Positions 46,602-56,233 are shown, counted from the first letter of the stretch. The stretch is DNA of 64,000 nucleotides from Mogibacterium sp. (GCA_017512365.1 JAFWGQ010000014.1:124001-188000); one strand, 5' to 3'. A program made the numbers and translations. The notes: generated by a model not told the origin, from the letters alone.

Positions 46602-49244
46602 ATGGCAGAACCTAAACTTTCCCCGATGATGCAGCAGTATATGGCGATCAAGGATGAGTACAAAGATACCATCCTGATGTACCGTCTCGGAGACTTCTAC
46701 GAGATGTTTTTTGATGATGCCCTGCTTGCGTCAAGGGAACTCGAGCTCACTCTTACGGGACGCAACTGCGGACTGGAGGAGAGAGCGCCGATGTGCGGCG
46801 TTCCTCATCACGCTGTCGATCAGTACATAGTGAGGCTCGTCAATAACGGCCATAAGGTCGCCATATGCGAACAGACAGAGGACCCGGCGACAGCGAAAGG
46901 CATTGTCAGACGCGAGATCACACGGATATACACGCCCGGTACTCTGGACATAAGCGACCCGGGCAGGAGCGATGACAACGTGTACATAGCTTCGGCATGC
47001 CTCTCTGAAGAGATGACCGCGCTCGCTGTCGCTGACATAAGCACGGGGGAACTCAGCGCTTACGAATTCGAAAACGAAAGAAAAGGAGATCCGCTTTCGG
47101 GCAGGGACCGCCTCCTGAATGAGATATCCGTTCTCGGCATAAAAGAGCTCATCATGAGCGATAAATACGCCTCAGAGCTCGAAAAACAGCTTTCTGAGCA
47201 CATGCCGGGCGTATATCTTGACCGTGCCGACGACTCCTATTACAGATATCAGGCCTGCAGGGACGTTATAATGAACCATTTCGGTGTAACGTCTCTGATA
47301 CCTCTCGACCTTGAGGGGAGAGAGGAGATGGTCTCGGCGGTCGGATCTCTTATCATGTATCTGAGAGAGATGCAGATGAGCGACCCGGGCCAGATAAGGA
47401 ACATAAACATACGCAGGCATGACGGAACCATGCATCTTGACCGCGCGACTCTCCGCAACCTCGAGCTTCTCGAGACTATATACGATCACGATGTGAACGG
47501 GTCTCTGCTCGGAGTCATAGGCAGGACAAAAACAGCCATGGGAGGAAGGCTCCTGAGGTCGTGGCTGAGAGAGCCCCTGACCGATGCAGAAGAGATCAAC
47601 GCCAGGCTCGATGCTGTCGAGGCCCTCAAAAGCGAACCTGTCACCGCAAACAATATAGTGAGTTCTCTCAGGCACATCTACGATTTCCAGCGTCTGACAG
47701 CGCGTGTCGCCACGGGAAGGGCGGACGCGAGGGATCTCGTAGCGCTCAAAAAGACGCTCGCTCAGCTTCCCGACATCAAGGAAGAGCTGTCTGCTTTCAA
47801 TGTTCCGATGCTGAGGATGATCAACGATGACATATCGTCATTCGAGGATCTTCACATGCTGATAGACAAGGCGATAACCGATGAGCCGCCGCTTGCGGTC
47901 ACCGAGGGAGGCATCATAAGAAACGGTTATTCAAAAGAACTCGATTCCATAAAGGACAGCATCGCGGACGCAAAAAAGTGGATAGCGGAGCTTGAGCCGC
48001 GCGAAAAGGAACGCACCGGCATCAAGACCATCAAGGTAGGATACAACAAGGTCTTCGGATATTACATAGATGTAAGCAAGGGAATGACAGACAAGGTCCC
48101 TGATGACTATATCCGCAAGCAGACCCTTGTAAACAACGAAAGATACATCACTCCCGAGCTCAAGGAGAAGGAGGACCTGGTCCTCACGGCCGAGGCCAGG
48201 ATAAACAAGCTCGAATATGAGGAATTCAGAAAGATCAGACAGGCTGCAGAACCGCATATAACGTCTCTGCAGACAGCTTCCGCCGCTATAGCGAGGCTGG
48301 ATGTTCTGGCGTCATTCGCGAAGGCTGCAGCCGACAACTCGTACGTCAGGCCTGTCGTCAACAACGGCGATGTGATAGACATAAAGGGCGGAAGACATCC
48401 TTCGGTAGAAAAGCTCCTCGGGGCCGGGATGTTCGTTGCCAACGACACGTACATGGATCTGTCCGGACGCAGCATGCTCATAATCACGGGCCCTAACATG
48501 TCCGGAAAGTCGACATACATGCGTCAGACAGCTGTCATCGTTCTGATGGCGCAGATCGGCTGCTTCGTTCCTGCGGATTCCGCTGTCATCGGAGTAGTCG
48601 ACCGGATATTCACCAGAATAGGGGCCTCGGACAATCTCTCATACGGTCAGTCCACATTCTATATCGAGATGAGCGAGCTGGCCGGCATACTCAGGAACGC
48701 TACTGAAAGGAGCCTCATAATACTCGATGAGATAGGAAGGGGCACGAGCACATTCGACGGGCTTTCCATAGCGTGGGCGACCGCTGAATACCTCGCTCAG
48801 CCTGAGCACAGAGTCAGGACCATGTTCGCGACTCATTATCACGAGCTTACGGAGCTCGCGAACGAGCAGGAAGGCATACACAATCTTTCGGTTGCAGCAG
48901 CCGAGGACGGAAATGATGTGGTGTTCCTTCACAACATAATCGAGGGTCCGGCAAGCAAGAGCTACGGCATACATGTAGCCAGGATAGCGGGCATACCTGA
49001 GACGATACGAAGCGCAGCCAGAAAAAAGCTTCGCGAGCTCGAATCAGTTGAACTGATATCATCCCCTGCCAAAAGGCCTGATGAGCAGATAAGCTTCATG
49101 CCCGATGAGGTCAGGAACGCGGATGACAGCAGGTACAGCAGGCTCGCGGAAAAGCTGAGATCGATGGACATCAATACGATGACTCCTGTCGCCGCTCTGG
49201 TGGCGCTGCAGGAGATAATAGAAGAAGCCAGAGAAGACAACTGA
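46602..49244 (+). CDS. mutS: DNA mismatch repair protein MutS
   Basis: 880-residue mismatch sensor. The N-terminal domain has the Phe-x-Glu mismatch wedge in LGDFYEMFFDDA (residues about 28-39) and CGVPHHAVDQY; the C-terminal ATPase has Walker A TGPNMSGKSTYMRQ, then LDEIGRGTSTFDGLSIAWA and FATHYHELTEL. Start ATG 46602 matches the family N-terminus (SPMMQQYMAIK), but the only Shine-Dalgarno (AAGGG, 46596-46600) is one base from the ATG, an unusually tight spacing. Confidence 0.97.
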   Translation: MAEPKLSPMMQQYMAIKDEYKDTILMYRLGDFYEMFFDDALLASRELELTLTGRNCGLEERAPMCGVPHHAVDQYIVRLVNNGHKVAICEQTEDPATAKGIVRREITRIYTPGTLDISDPGRSDDNVYIASACLSEEMTALAVADISTGELSAYEFENERKGDPLSGRDRLLNEISVLGIKELIMSDKYASELEKQLSEHMPGVYLDRADDSYYRYQACRDVIMNHFGVTSLIPLDLEGREEMVSAVGSLIMYLREMQMSDPGQIRNINIRRHDGTMHLDRATLRNLELLETIYDHDVNGSLLGVIGRTKTAMGGRLLRSWLREPLTDAEEINARLDAVEALKSEPVTANNIVSSLRHIYDFQRLTARVATGRADARDLVALKKTLAQLPDIKEELSAFNVPMLRMINDDISSFEDLHMLIDKAITDEPPLAVTEGGIIRNGYSKELDSIKDSIADAKKWIAELEPREKERTGIKTIKVGYNKVFGYYIDVSKGMTDKVPDDYIRKQTLVNNERYITPELKEKEDLVLTAEARINKLEYEEFRKIRQAAEPHITSLQTASAAIARLDVLASFAKAAADNSYVRPVVNNGDVIDIKGGRHPSVEKLLGAGMFVANDTYMDLSGRSMLIITGPNMSGKSTYMRQTAVIVLMAQIGCFVPADSAVIGVVDRIFTRIGASDNLSYGQSTFYIEMSELAGILRNATERSLIILDEIGRGTSTFDGLSIAWATAEYLAQPEHRVRTMFATHYHELTELANEQEGIHNLSVAAAEDGNDVVFLHNIIEGPASKSYGIHVARIAGIPETIRSAARKKLRELESVELISSPAKRPDEQISFMPDEVRNADDSRYSRLAEKLRSMDINTMTPVAALVALQEIIEEAREDN

Positions 49245-49245
49245 C

Positions 49246-51018
49246 ATGATAAGAGTACTCGACAGTTTTACAGCAGACAAGATAGCGGCCGGCGAAGTCA
49301 TCGAACGGCCTGTTTCTGCTGTCAAGGAGCTTGTCGAGAATTCCATAGATGCAGGAGCCGCGCAGATAATCGTCGAGTTGAGAGGAGGAGGAAAATCCTA
49401 CATCCGCATCACTGACGACGGCTGCGGCATAGCTGCCGACGAAGCCGAGACCGCCTTTCTCAGACACGCGACAAGCAAGATCAGCAGCATATCAGATCTT
49501 GATGAGATAAGTTCTCTCGGGTTCAGAGGCGAAGCCCTCGCGAGCATAGCAGCCGTGTCGAGGCTCACGATGGTGAGCAGGACTGAAGATGCCGCCGCGG
49601 GAGTAAAGCTTGTGCTGCACGGCGGACAGGTGATCTCCTGCGAAAGGGCCGGCGCCAACAGAGGAACGACCATCATAGTCGAGGACCTTTTCTACAATAC
49701 GCCCGCAAGACGCAAGTTCATGAAAAGCGACGCAAGAGAGGCATCCGCCGTTATCGAGCTGATACAGCAGTACGCCATATGCTACGCGGGCGTAAAGTTC
49801 ATGATGATAAACAACGGACAGACGGTCTTTACGACCAGGGGCGACGGAGACGTTCTCGGAGCGGCCGGCATTCTTTATCCGGACATGCACGCGCAGAGGC
49901 TCATACCTCTCGAAAGCGGCATCGTAAGGGGATATGTCTCCGACCCGGGGACGACGCGCAGCAACAGAAAGGGCCAGCTCTTTTTCGTGAACGGCAGGCT
50001 AGTCAACAGCGCTGTCATTGAAAAGGGACTTGTCGAAGGTTATTCCGGCAGGATATTCAGCGGTCATCCGCTCGCGATACTCTTCATCGAGCAGGACCCC
50101 CGCGACATCGACGTGAATATCCATCCGGGCAAAAGAGAAATAAGGTTCCTCAGACAGGATGAAGTATGCAGCAGCATAGCGGACGCTGTCAGCACGGCAG
50201 TAATGAGCGGAAGGGGGATACCTGATGCTTTTGCTGTCAGGACGGAGCCTGCATCCGGATCGGCCGGACCTGAGAGGGCAGCTGCAGAAGCCCCGGCGGA
50301 AAGCGGACAGACGTCCATAAGGGATTATCTCAAAGATCTTGAGCGGACTCCCCGGGAACCGCTTTCGCAGCCGCATGCCGCATATGACATCTCAAGTGTA
50401 AAAGAGGACATGCCTTCGTTTGAAAGCCAGGCTCCCGCACCGTTCGATTTTTCGGAGCTGTCATTCAGGGGATATGTTTTCGACACATACATAATAATGC
50501 AGGGCGCTGACAGCCTTTACATATTCGATCAGCATGCGGCCCACGAACGGATCTTCTATGAAAAGTTCATGGAAGGATACAATAACTCCTCACATATTCC
50601 TCAGCCTGTTCTCACACCCTTCACAATTAACGTGAGCGCTGATGTATACTTAAGCGGAAGACAGGATCTCGACGGCCTTCGCCGCATAGGATTTGAAGTG
50701 GAGGACTTCGGGGACAGGACATTCATGGTAAGAGGAGTTCCAGAATACATGACGCTTGAAGAAGCTGAAGGATTCGCCAGAGGCTGGCTGGAGGGTGCGG
50801 ACGGGAGCCGCAGCGCCAATGATGCAGTCAGGGACAAGCTCATAATGAGATCCTGCAAATCGGCTGTAAAGGCGAACGACAGCTTATCGGAACTTGAAAT
50901 AAACGATCTTATGAGACGGCTCGCCGGATGTGCCAATCCTTTCTCGTGTCCTCACGGAAGGCCTACGTTCATCAAAGTGACGAGTTACGACATCGAAAGA
51001 TCATTCAAAAGGAAGTAA
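49246..51018 (+). CDS. mutL: DNA mismatch repair protein MutL
   Basis: 590-residue GHKL ATPase working with MutS. N-terminal motifs KIAAGEVIERP, KELVENSIDAGA, TDDGCGI and SLGFRGEALASIAAV are intact. The C-terminal domain carries the endonuclease motif DQHAAHERIFYEK and CPHGRPT, so it should nick DNA itself, consistent with no MutH in this lineage. It follows mutS with a one-base gap. Confidence 0.97.
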   Translation: MIRVLDSFTADKIAAGEVIERPVSAVKELVENSIDAGAAQIIVELRGGGKSYIRITDDGCGIAADEAETAFLRHATSKISSISDLDEISSLGFRGEALASIAAVSRLTMVSRTEDAAAGVKLVLHGGQVISCERAGANRGTTIIVEDLFYNTPARRKFMKSDAREASAVIELIQQYAICYAGVKFMMINNGQTVFTTRGDGDVLGAAGILYPDMHAQRLIPLESGIVRGYVSDPGTTRSNRKGQLFFVNGRLVNSAVIEKGLVEGYSGRIFSGHPLAILFIEQDPRDIDVNIHPGKREIRFLRQDEVCSSIADAVSTAVMSGRGIPDAFAVRTEPASGSAGPERAAAEAPAESGQTSIRDYLKDLERTPREPLSQPHAAYDISSVKEDMPSFESQAPAPFDFSELSFRGYVFDTYIIMQGADSLYIFDQHAAHERIFYEKFMEGYNNSSHIPQPVLTPFTINVSADVYLSGRQDLDGLRRIGFEVEDFGDRTFMVRGVPEYMTLEEAEGFARGWLEGADGSRSANDAVRDKLIMRSCKSAVKANDSLSELEINDLMRRLAGCANPFSCPHGRPTFIKVTSYDIERSFKRK

Positions 51019-51027
51019 GACACAGAA

Positions 51028-51984
51028 ATGACCAGATCAGATAAGGGGAACAGGACAGTATACATAATCTCAGGACCTACGGCCGTAGGCAAAAGCCTCA
51101 TAGCCTACTATCTCGCAAAGCGCATAGGAGGAGAGATAGTCAACTGCGATTCGGTACAGCTTTATAAATACATGGATATAGGCAGCGCGAAGCCTTCGGA
51201 AAAGGAGATGAGTTCTGTCAGGCATCATCTGTATTCGATAGTCGATCCGGCACAGAGCATGACAGTCGCTTCGTACCGCAGGCTCGCTCTGGATGCGATA
51301 GATGAGATACTTTCCAGAGGGAAGACTCCGATAGTATGCGGAGGGACCGGCCTCTATCTTAATTCCATACTGTATGACATGGACTTCGGCGGGACCGACG
51401 ACGCCGGAGAACGCAGGAAGGAACTCGAAAGCCTGGCGGAAGAGCGCGGCGGGGAGTACATGTACCAGTATCTTCAGGCGATCGATCCCGACGCTGCTTC
51501 GCGCATCCATCCCAACAACACGCGCAAGATAGTCAGAGCGATCGAGGCATACGAGTACGGCAAAGGTATACGGGATCTTTCCGAGTGCCAGCTGAACCCG
51601 GACTACGATTTCAGGTTCTTTGCCCTCAACATGGAGAGGCCGTGGCTGTACGACAGGATAAACCGCAGGGTATCCCGCCTTGTCTCCGACGGACTGGTCG
51701 ACGAGGTAAACGACCTGATTGAAAAAGGCTATGACAAGGACCTCTCGTCTCTGAAGGCCATCGGCTACAAGGAGATCATCGGCTTTCTTGACGGAGAGTA
51801 CGACCTTTTCGACGCCAAGGAACTGATAATGAAAAACACCAGGCATTATGCCAAGAGACAGATCACATGGCTCAAGAGGTATGATTTCGTGAACTGGATC
51901 GACATCAGAAAGGGAGAGACCGTAGGCGAGATCGTAGACAGGATCATAGGATCCGGGGACAGACAGCAACTCCATCATGGCTAA
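51028..51984 (+). CDS. miaA: tRNA dimethylallyltransferase MiaA
   Basis: 318-residue enzyme adding a dimethylallyl group to A37 of tRNAs reading U-starting codons. P-loop SGPTAVGKS at about residues 15-23, NCDSVQLYKYMDIGSAKP, VGGTGLYL-like CGGTGLYLNSI, and HYAKRQITWLKR near the C-terminus are present. It uses dimethylallyl diphosphate, the same isoprenoid pool as ispA. Overlaps the next gene by 8 bases. Confidence 0.97.
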   Translation: MTRSDKGNRTVYIISGPTAVGKSLIAYYLAKRIGGEIVNCDSVQLYKYMDIGSAKPSEKEMSSVRHHLYSIVDPAQSMTVASYRRLALDAIDEILSRGKTPIVCGGTGLYLNSILYDMDFGGTDDAGERRKELESLAEERGGEYMYQYLQAIDPDAASRIHPNNTRKIVRAIEAYEYGKGIRDLSECQLNPDYDFRFFALNMERPWLYDRINRRVSRLVSDGLVDEVNDLIEKGYDKDLSSLKAIGYKEIIGFLDGEYDLFDAKELIMKNTRHYAKRQITWLKRYDFVNWIDIRKGETVGEIVDRIIGSGDRQQLHHG

Positions 51985-53122
51985 GACCACATACGACAGC
52001 AGAGAATTCAGGTCGCACAACAAGAGTGACAGGCCTGACAATATAGTCGAAAAGGAAAACGACATCTACATGGAATGCGAGGGCATACAGAAGGAGCTTC
52101 CTTCTTTCATGCGCTCGTATTTTGCTTACCTGAAGGGCAATGTCCTTCCGATGACAAGGCTCGCTTATCTGCACGATGTAAGGTTCTTCATGAACTATCT
52201 GATCAATGAGACAGACCTTACAAAGGCAAAAAAGACGAAAGAGATCACTTCGGATGAGATGAACGATATCACAGCGGCCGACATAAACCTCTTCCTGGAC
52301 TATTGCCGCAAATACATGGTGGACGACGGAAGCACGGTGACAGTATACGAGAACAACAACCGCTCGCTTGCGCGCAAGAAATCTTCCGTATCCGTGATGT
52401 TCAAGCAGCTGTACCGTGACGGCATCCTGGAAAAGAACATAACCGACGGCTTCGATCCGATAAGGGTGAGCAAGCCGGGAGAACGCGAGATAAAAGCTCT
52501 CCAGGATGATGAGGTAATGGTAATGCTCGATGCCGTTACGACAGGCAGCGGCCTCACGACCCGCGAAAGGATGTACTGGGAGAGGACGAAGCTGCGCGAC
52601 AAGGCGATACTCGTGATGTTCGTCACATACGGACTGAGGCTCAGCGAGCTCAGAGAACTGAATCTGTCGTCATTCAACTTCTCGAGAGGGGAGTTCAAGA
52701 TATACAGGAAACGCGGCAAGGAATCCATCATGCCTCTTAACCGTTCAGTGCAGATGGTTCTGGACGATTACATCAAAGAAGAGAGAAACACCGTCATAGC
52801 AGAAGAAGACGCCGCAGAGGACGCGCTCTTCCTGTCCCTGCAGGGGAAACGCATAACGGAAAGAGCCATAAGAGAGCTCGTAAAGAAATACACCTCCATC
52901 GCTCTCAACACCAGCAGAAAGGCCGGATACAGTCCTCACAAGCTGAGAGCGACCGCCGCGACTTCGCTTATCGGAAGAGGCAATTCGATATATGATGTAG
53001 CCGCGCTTCTCGATCACGAACAGGTCACCACCACGCAGCTGTACGCGCAGCACAGGATGAATGTCAAGCGGGATCTTGTGAGCGACATGGAATGGGAGCT
53101 CGAGCGAACCGATGAAACGTAA
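51977..53122 (+). CDS. Tyrosine recombinase/integrase (XerC/D-like)
   Basis: 381-residue tyrosine recombinase. An N-terminal SAM-like core-binding domain (about 45-150) is followed by the catalytic domain with Arg in YGLRLSELREL, Lys in RKRGKES, HKLR (His-x-x-Arg) in SPHKLRATAAT, His in LLDHEQVTTTQ and nucleophile Tyr in QLYAQH. All active-site residues are present. It lies in a housekeeping operon right after miaA, not at a phage end, so it is more likely a chromosomal Xer-type recombinase than a phage integrase; the 45-residue N-terminal extension is unusual for XerC/D. Confidence 0.88.
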   Translation: MAKTTYDSREFRSHNKSDRPDNIVEKENDIYMECEGIQKELPSFMRSYFAYLKGNVLPMTRLAYLHDVRFFMNYLINETDLTKAKKTKEITSDEMNDITAADINLFLDYCRKYMVDDGSTVTVYENNNRSLARKKSSVSVMFKQLYRDGILEKNITDGFDPIRVSKPGEREIKALQDDEVMVMLDAVTTGSGLTTRERMYWERTKLRDKAILVMFVTYGLRLSELRELNLSSFNFSRGEFKIYRKRGKESIMPLNRSVQMVLDDYIKEERNTVIAEEDAAEDALFLSLQGKRITERAIRELVKKYTSIALNTSRKAGYSPHKLRATAATSLIGRGNSIYDVAALLDHEQVTTTQLYAQHRMNVKRDLVSDMEWELERTDET

Positions 53123-53211
53123 ATGATCGACGTCGCACCGGGTACCGGGACTCCGTCTCAAACTTCCGGCCGCTTCGCAATACTATTAAGCGATATATAT
53201 ATAGATCAGTT

Positions 53212-54513
53212 ATGGATTATAAAGAATATCTGGAAAAAAATTTTAATATAGATGAAAAGGTCATCGATCTGGTACAGGATGCTGAAAGGCAGTTGTCAGA
53301 ACGCTTTGCGGAGATCGATGACATCACCGCGATATGCCAGATGAAGGTGCTGAAGGCCTTCCAGGACAATCATATCAACGCTACGCACTTCGACTGGAGC
53401 ACGGGATACGGTTACGATGATGCAGGAAGAGAAGCTGTCGAAAGGGTATACGCTTCTGTTTTCTGCACTGAAGCGGCGCTGGTCAGGCCCAATATCGTTA
53501 ACGGCACTCATGCCATAGCTGCTTCGCTGCTCGGCATGCTGCGTCCCGGCGATGAGCTTATCGAGGTGACCGGAACTCCTTACGACACACTGCAGACCGT
53601 TATAGGAAGAGATGACGGCAAAGATGGTTTTAAGGGAACCATAAGAGATTATGGTATAGTATATAAGGAAGTTGCCCTTGGGAGCGACATGGACGTCGAT
53701 CCTGACGCGATAAGGTCTGCCGTATCCGAAAATACGAAGGTCGTTGCGCTCCAGCGCTCGACAGGCTATGACTGGAGGCCTGCCATATCGCTTGAAAGCC
53801 TCAAAAAAGTCACTGAACTCGTGCACAGCATCGATAAGGGCATCATCGTGATGCTCGATAACTGCTACGGAGAGTTCGTCGATATCATCGAACCGTCTGA
53901 ATTCGGCGTCGATGTCATGGCAGGATCCCTGATAAAGAATCCGGGCGGCGGTCTTGCGCTTTCGGGCGGCTATATCGTCGGACGGGCAGATCTCACAGAA
54001 CAGATCTCCTACAGGCTCACATGCCCGGGTATCGGCGCTGAATGCGGCCTTACGTACGGACAGAACAGAAATGTTCTGCAGGGCCTCTTCATCGCTCCGA
54101 GAGTCGTGAATTCAGCTCTCAAAGGCGCGATCCTCGCAGGCACGGTATACGAATCTCTCGGTTTTGAGGTCATGCCGGCTGCTGACGCGAAGAGAAGCGA
54201 TATCATACAGGCCATAAAGTTCGGTTCTCCTGAACGCACGGTCGAATTCTGCAAAGCCATACAGTCCGCCGCTCCTATAGATTCATATGTATCTCCGGAG
54301 CCTTGGGACATGCCCGGCTACGATGACCGGGTCGTCATGGCCGCCGGAGCCTTCGTGCAGGGCTCTTCCATCGAGCTCAGCGCTGATTCTCCCATACGCG
54401 AGCCTTATATCGCCTACTTCCAGGGAGGACTGACATACGAACATTCCAGATACGGAATAATAAACAGTCTTGACGCTTTATATAAAAGAGGAATGATAGC
54501 TCTGAAATCATGA
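53212..54513 (+). CDS. Methionine gamma-lyase family protein (aluminium-resistance/YnbB type)
   Basis: 433-residue PLP-dependent fold-type I protein of the family named after aluminium resistance and related to Cys/Met metabolism enzymes; YnbB near miaA in Bacillus is the counterpart. Visible motifs: STGYGYDDAGRE, RPNIVNGTHAIA, the probable PLP lysine in SLIKNPGGGLALSGGY (about 243) and CPGIGAECG. The true reaction is not established. ATG 53212 has no good Shine-Dalgarno; the 89-base gap before it ends in an AT-rich stretch that may hold a promoter. Confidence 0.86.
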   Translation: MDYKEYLEKNFNIDEKVIDLVQDAERQLSERFAEIDDITAICQMKVLKAFQDNHINATHFDWSTGYGYDDAGREAVERVYASVFCTEAALVRPNIVNGTHAIAASLLGMLRPGDELIEVTGTPYDTLQTVIGRDDGKDGFKGTIRDYGIVYKEVALGSDMDVDPDAIRSAVSENTKVVALQRSTGYDWRPAISLESLKKVTELVHSIDKGIIVMLDNCYGEFVDIIEPSEFGVDVMAGSLIKNPGGGLALSGGYIVGRADLTEQISYRLTCPGIGAECGLTYGQNRNVLQGLFIAPRVVNSALKGAILAGTVYESLGFEVMPAADAKRSDIIQAIKFGSPERTVEFCKAIQSAAPIDSYVSPEPWDMPGYDDRVVMAAGAFVQGSSIELSADSPIREPYIAYFQGGLTYEHSRYGIINSLDALYKRGMIALKS

Positions 54514-55250
54514 GCGAATCAAAGACGGACAGAAAAAAAAGAATATTCGCGATACTGAAGCTGGTCCTGCTCCTGATCATCATAGCGGGCATACCGGCTT
54601 TTCTGTATTTCAGGTTCGGCAGCGAAATGTTCAGCAAAGACGCCGCGAAGCGCCTGATCGCGTATCTCACCGCGCATCAGTCTGTATCCGCGCTCATCAT
54701 AATCGCCCTGCAGACGTTCCAGGTCGTGGTATGCATACTGCCCGGTCAGCCGATACAGGTCGCTGCCAGCTACATGTTCGGCGTTCTCGGCGGTCTGGGA
54801 CTGTCTCTGATAGGAGCAATGATCGGTGTCGTGATATCTTTCTTCACGGCCAAGGTGCTCGGACGCGATGCCGTACACATGATATTCGGGGAAAAAAGAG
54901 TAAAAGACTATCATAGGAAGCTCAATTCGCCAAAAGGCCTCATGATCGCTTTCCTTATCTATCTGATCCCGGGCGTACCGAAGGATCTTGTATCATATGC
55001 AGCCGGGATATCCGAGATGCGCTTCCTGCCGTTTCTCGCCGCTGCTACGGTCGGAAGGATCCCCGGCATGGCGGGAAGTCTGCTGTTCGGATATTTCCTC
55101 AGCAGAGGCAATTATACGGCGATCATCATACTTTGCGTCGTCGTGGCGGTCATACTGCTGATATTCTTCATAAAGAGAAAAGACATGATCAGATTTCTTG
55201 ATGAAATGGAACAGAAGAGAGAAGACAGGGAGGCAAAGCAGCATGGCTAA
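54510..55250 (+). CDS. TVP38/TMEM64 (DedA-like) membrane protein
   Basis: 246-residue polytopic protein of the SNARE-associated/DedA superfamily, with hydrophobic segments near 12-31, 50-70, 78-108, 145-165, 175-195 and 202-222. The motif FGVLGGLGLSLIGAMIGVVISFF and the re-entrant GVPKDLVSYAAGIS and GRIPGMAGS segments are typical. Members are thought to move lipids or ions across the membrane. Start overlaps the previous stop (ATGA). Confidence 0.85.
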   Translation: MSESKTDRKKRIFAILKLVLLLIIIAGIPAFLYFRFGSEMFSKDAAKRLIAYLTAHQSVSALIIIALQTFQVVVCILPGQPIQVAASYMFGVLGGLGLSLIGAMIGVVISFFTAKVLGRDAVHMIFGEKRVKDYHRKLNSPKGLMIAFLIYLIPGVPKDLVSYAAGISEMRFLPFLAAATVGRIPGMAGSLLFGYFLSRGNYTAIIILCVVVAVILLIFFIKRKDMIRFLDEMEQKREDREAKQHG

Positions 55251-55731
55251 GAAAACTCAGGGAAAGACGAACGCCATGCGCATACTTGATGCTGAACACA
55301 TCGGGTACAGAATGGCTGAATACGAAGTCGACGAATCCGATCTTTCCGGCGTGCATGCCGCGGAATCGCTCGGCGTTCCGGCTGAAACTGTGTTCAAGAC
55401 TCTGGTCGCCAGGGGCGACGGCAATGAGCTCTTCGTATTCATAATCCCGGTCGCCGAGAACCTCGATCTGAAGAAAGCCGCAGCAGCATCGGGAAACAAG
55501 AGGATCGAGATGATACACGTAAAGGAACTGTTCGACCTTACCGGATACGTGAGGGGAGGGTGCTCTCCGATCGGCATGAAGAAATCATATCCCACATACA
55601 TAGATGAGACCGCTCAGCTGTATGACGAAATATATTTCTCCGCCGGCAAAAGAGGTTTGCAGATAATCCTTCCGTCGGATAAATTGTGTGAAGTCACAGG
55701 CGCAAAATACTGCGACCTGATAAAAATGTAG
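55243..55731 (+). CDS. ybaK: Cys-tRNA(Pro) deacylase YbaK/EbsC
   Basis: 162-residue trans-editing factor that hydrolyses Cys mischarged on tRNA-Pro. Family blocks: VFKTLVARGDGNELFVFIIP, KKAAAASGNKRIEM, GGCSPIGMKKSYPTYID and SAGKRGLQIILP. ATG 55243 has CAGGGAGG upstream and overlaps the previous gene by 8 bases; a longer frame from 55198 is not supported. A terminator follows at 55784. Confidence 0.93.
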   Translation: MAKKTQGKTNAMRILDAEHIGYRMAEYEVDESDLSGVHAAESLGVPAETVFKTLVARGDGNELFVFIIPVAENLDLKKAAAASGNKRIEMIHVKELFDLTGYVRGGCSPIGMKKSYPTYIDETAQLYDEIYFSAGKRGLQIILPSDKLCEVTGAKYCDLIKM

Positions 55732-55783
55732 CACTGCGGATCTTTGGTCTGATACCGAATGATCGTTGAAATTTCAAAGCTTG

Positions 55784-55810
55784 CGTCCTGCTTCTGCAGG
55801 GCGGTTTTTT
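55784..55810 (+). terminator. Rho-independent terminator after ybaK
   Basis: Seven-pair stem (55784-55790 with 55797-55803, one G-T pair), six-base loop, then one G and six T. It ends the mutS-ybaK unit just before the SOS-type promoter. Confidence 0.88.
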
Positions 55811-55825
55811 ATGTCCGAAAATTTC

Positions 55826-55896
55826 CAAACTTTTGTTCGAAAAAGTATTGACATGAATCGAACATGCGTTTATAATGCTATCAGAACAAATGTTTC
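55826..55896 (+). promoter_or_regulatory. Consensus promoter overlapped by three LexA-like SOS boxes
   Basis: The promoter is textbook: TTGACA (55848-55853), 17 bases, TATAAT (55871-55876). Boxes resembling the Gram-positive LexA/DinR operator (CGAAC-N4-GTTYG/C) lie at 55826-55839 (CAAACTTTTGTTCG, reverse orientation), 55859-55872 (CGAACATGCGTTTA, in the promoter spacer) and 55883-55896 (AGAACAAATGTTTC, over the expected start of transcription). Together they predict tight repression by LexA and induction by DNA damage. Confidence 0.82.
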
Positions 55897-55918
55897 GAAG
55901 AGAAAGACGGTGATCGAG

Positions 55919-56233
55919 ATGAAAGAGACAGGAAGACATCATTACAGAATAGCGAACCCGGTAAGGTTCTTCGTATTCATCTTCATATGCACGATGATAT
56001 TTGCTTTTGCAACGTTTACTGTATTAGGCTCCGGCAGCGCCAGCGCTGCGGCAGTGCATACATACGCCCAGGTAACCGTATCCGAGAATGATACGCTCTG
56101 GGGACTTATCGAAAAGTATAATCCGGATGGCAGAGTCAATGTCCGCAGCGCGATATATGATGTTTGCGAGATCAACGACATTGACGCAGGAGACATCCAG
56201 CCGGGCGACACACTGTTTATCCCGGTCTACTGA
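55919..56233 (+). CDS. Small membrane-anchored LysM protein, probable SOS cell-division inhibitor (YneA-like)
   Basis: 104 residues: basic N-terminus, one transmembrane helix (about 16-37, FFVFIFICTMIFAFATFTVLG is cut here to its core), a short linker and a C-terminal LysM domain (VTVSENDTLWGLIEKYNPDG ... GDIQPGDTLFIP). This layout equals YneA of Bacillus, which halts division during the SOS response. The promoter with LexA-like boxes upstream supports that role. lexA, the usual neighbour of yneA, is not next to it here. Start could also be GTG 55910; the Shine-Dalgarno is weak for both. Function is inferred from layout and regulation, not from close sequence identity. Confidence 0.8.
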   Translation: MKETGRHHYRIANPVRFFVFIFICTMIFAFATFTVLGSGSASAAAVHTYAQVTVSENDTLWGLIEKYNPDGRVNVRSAIYDVCEINDIDAGDIQPGDTLFIPVY

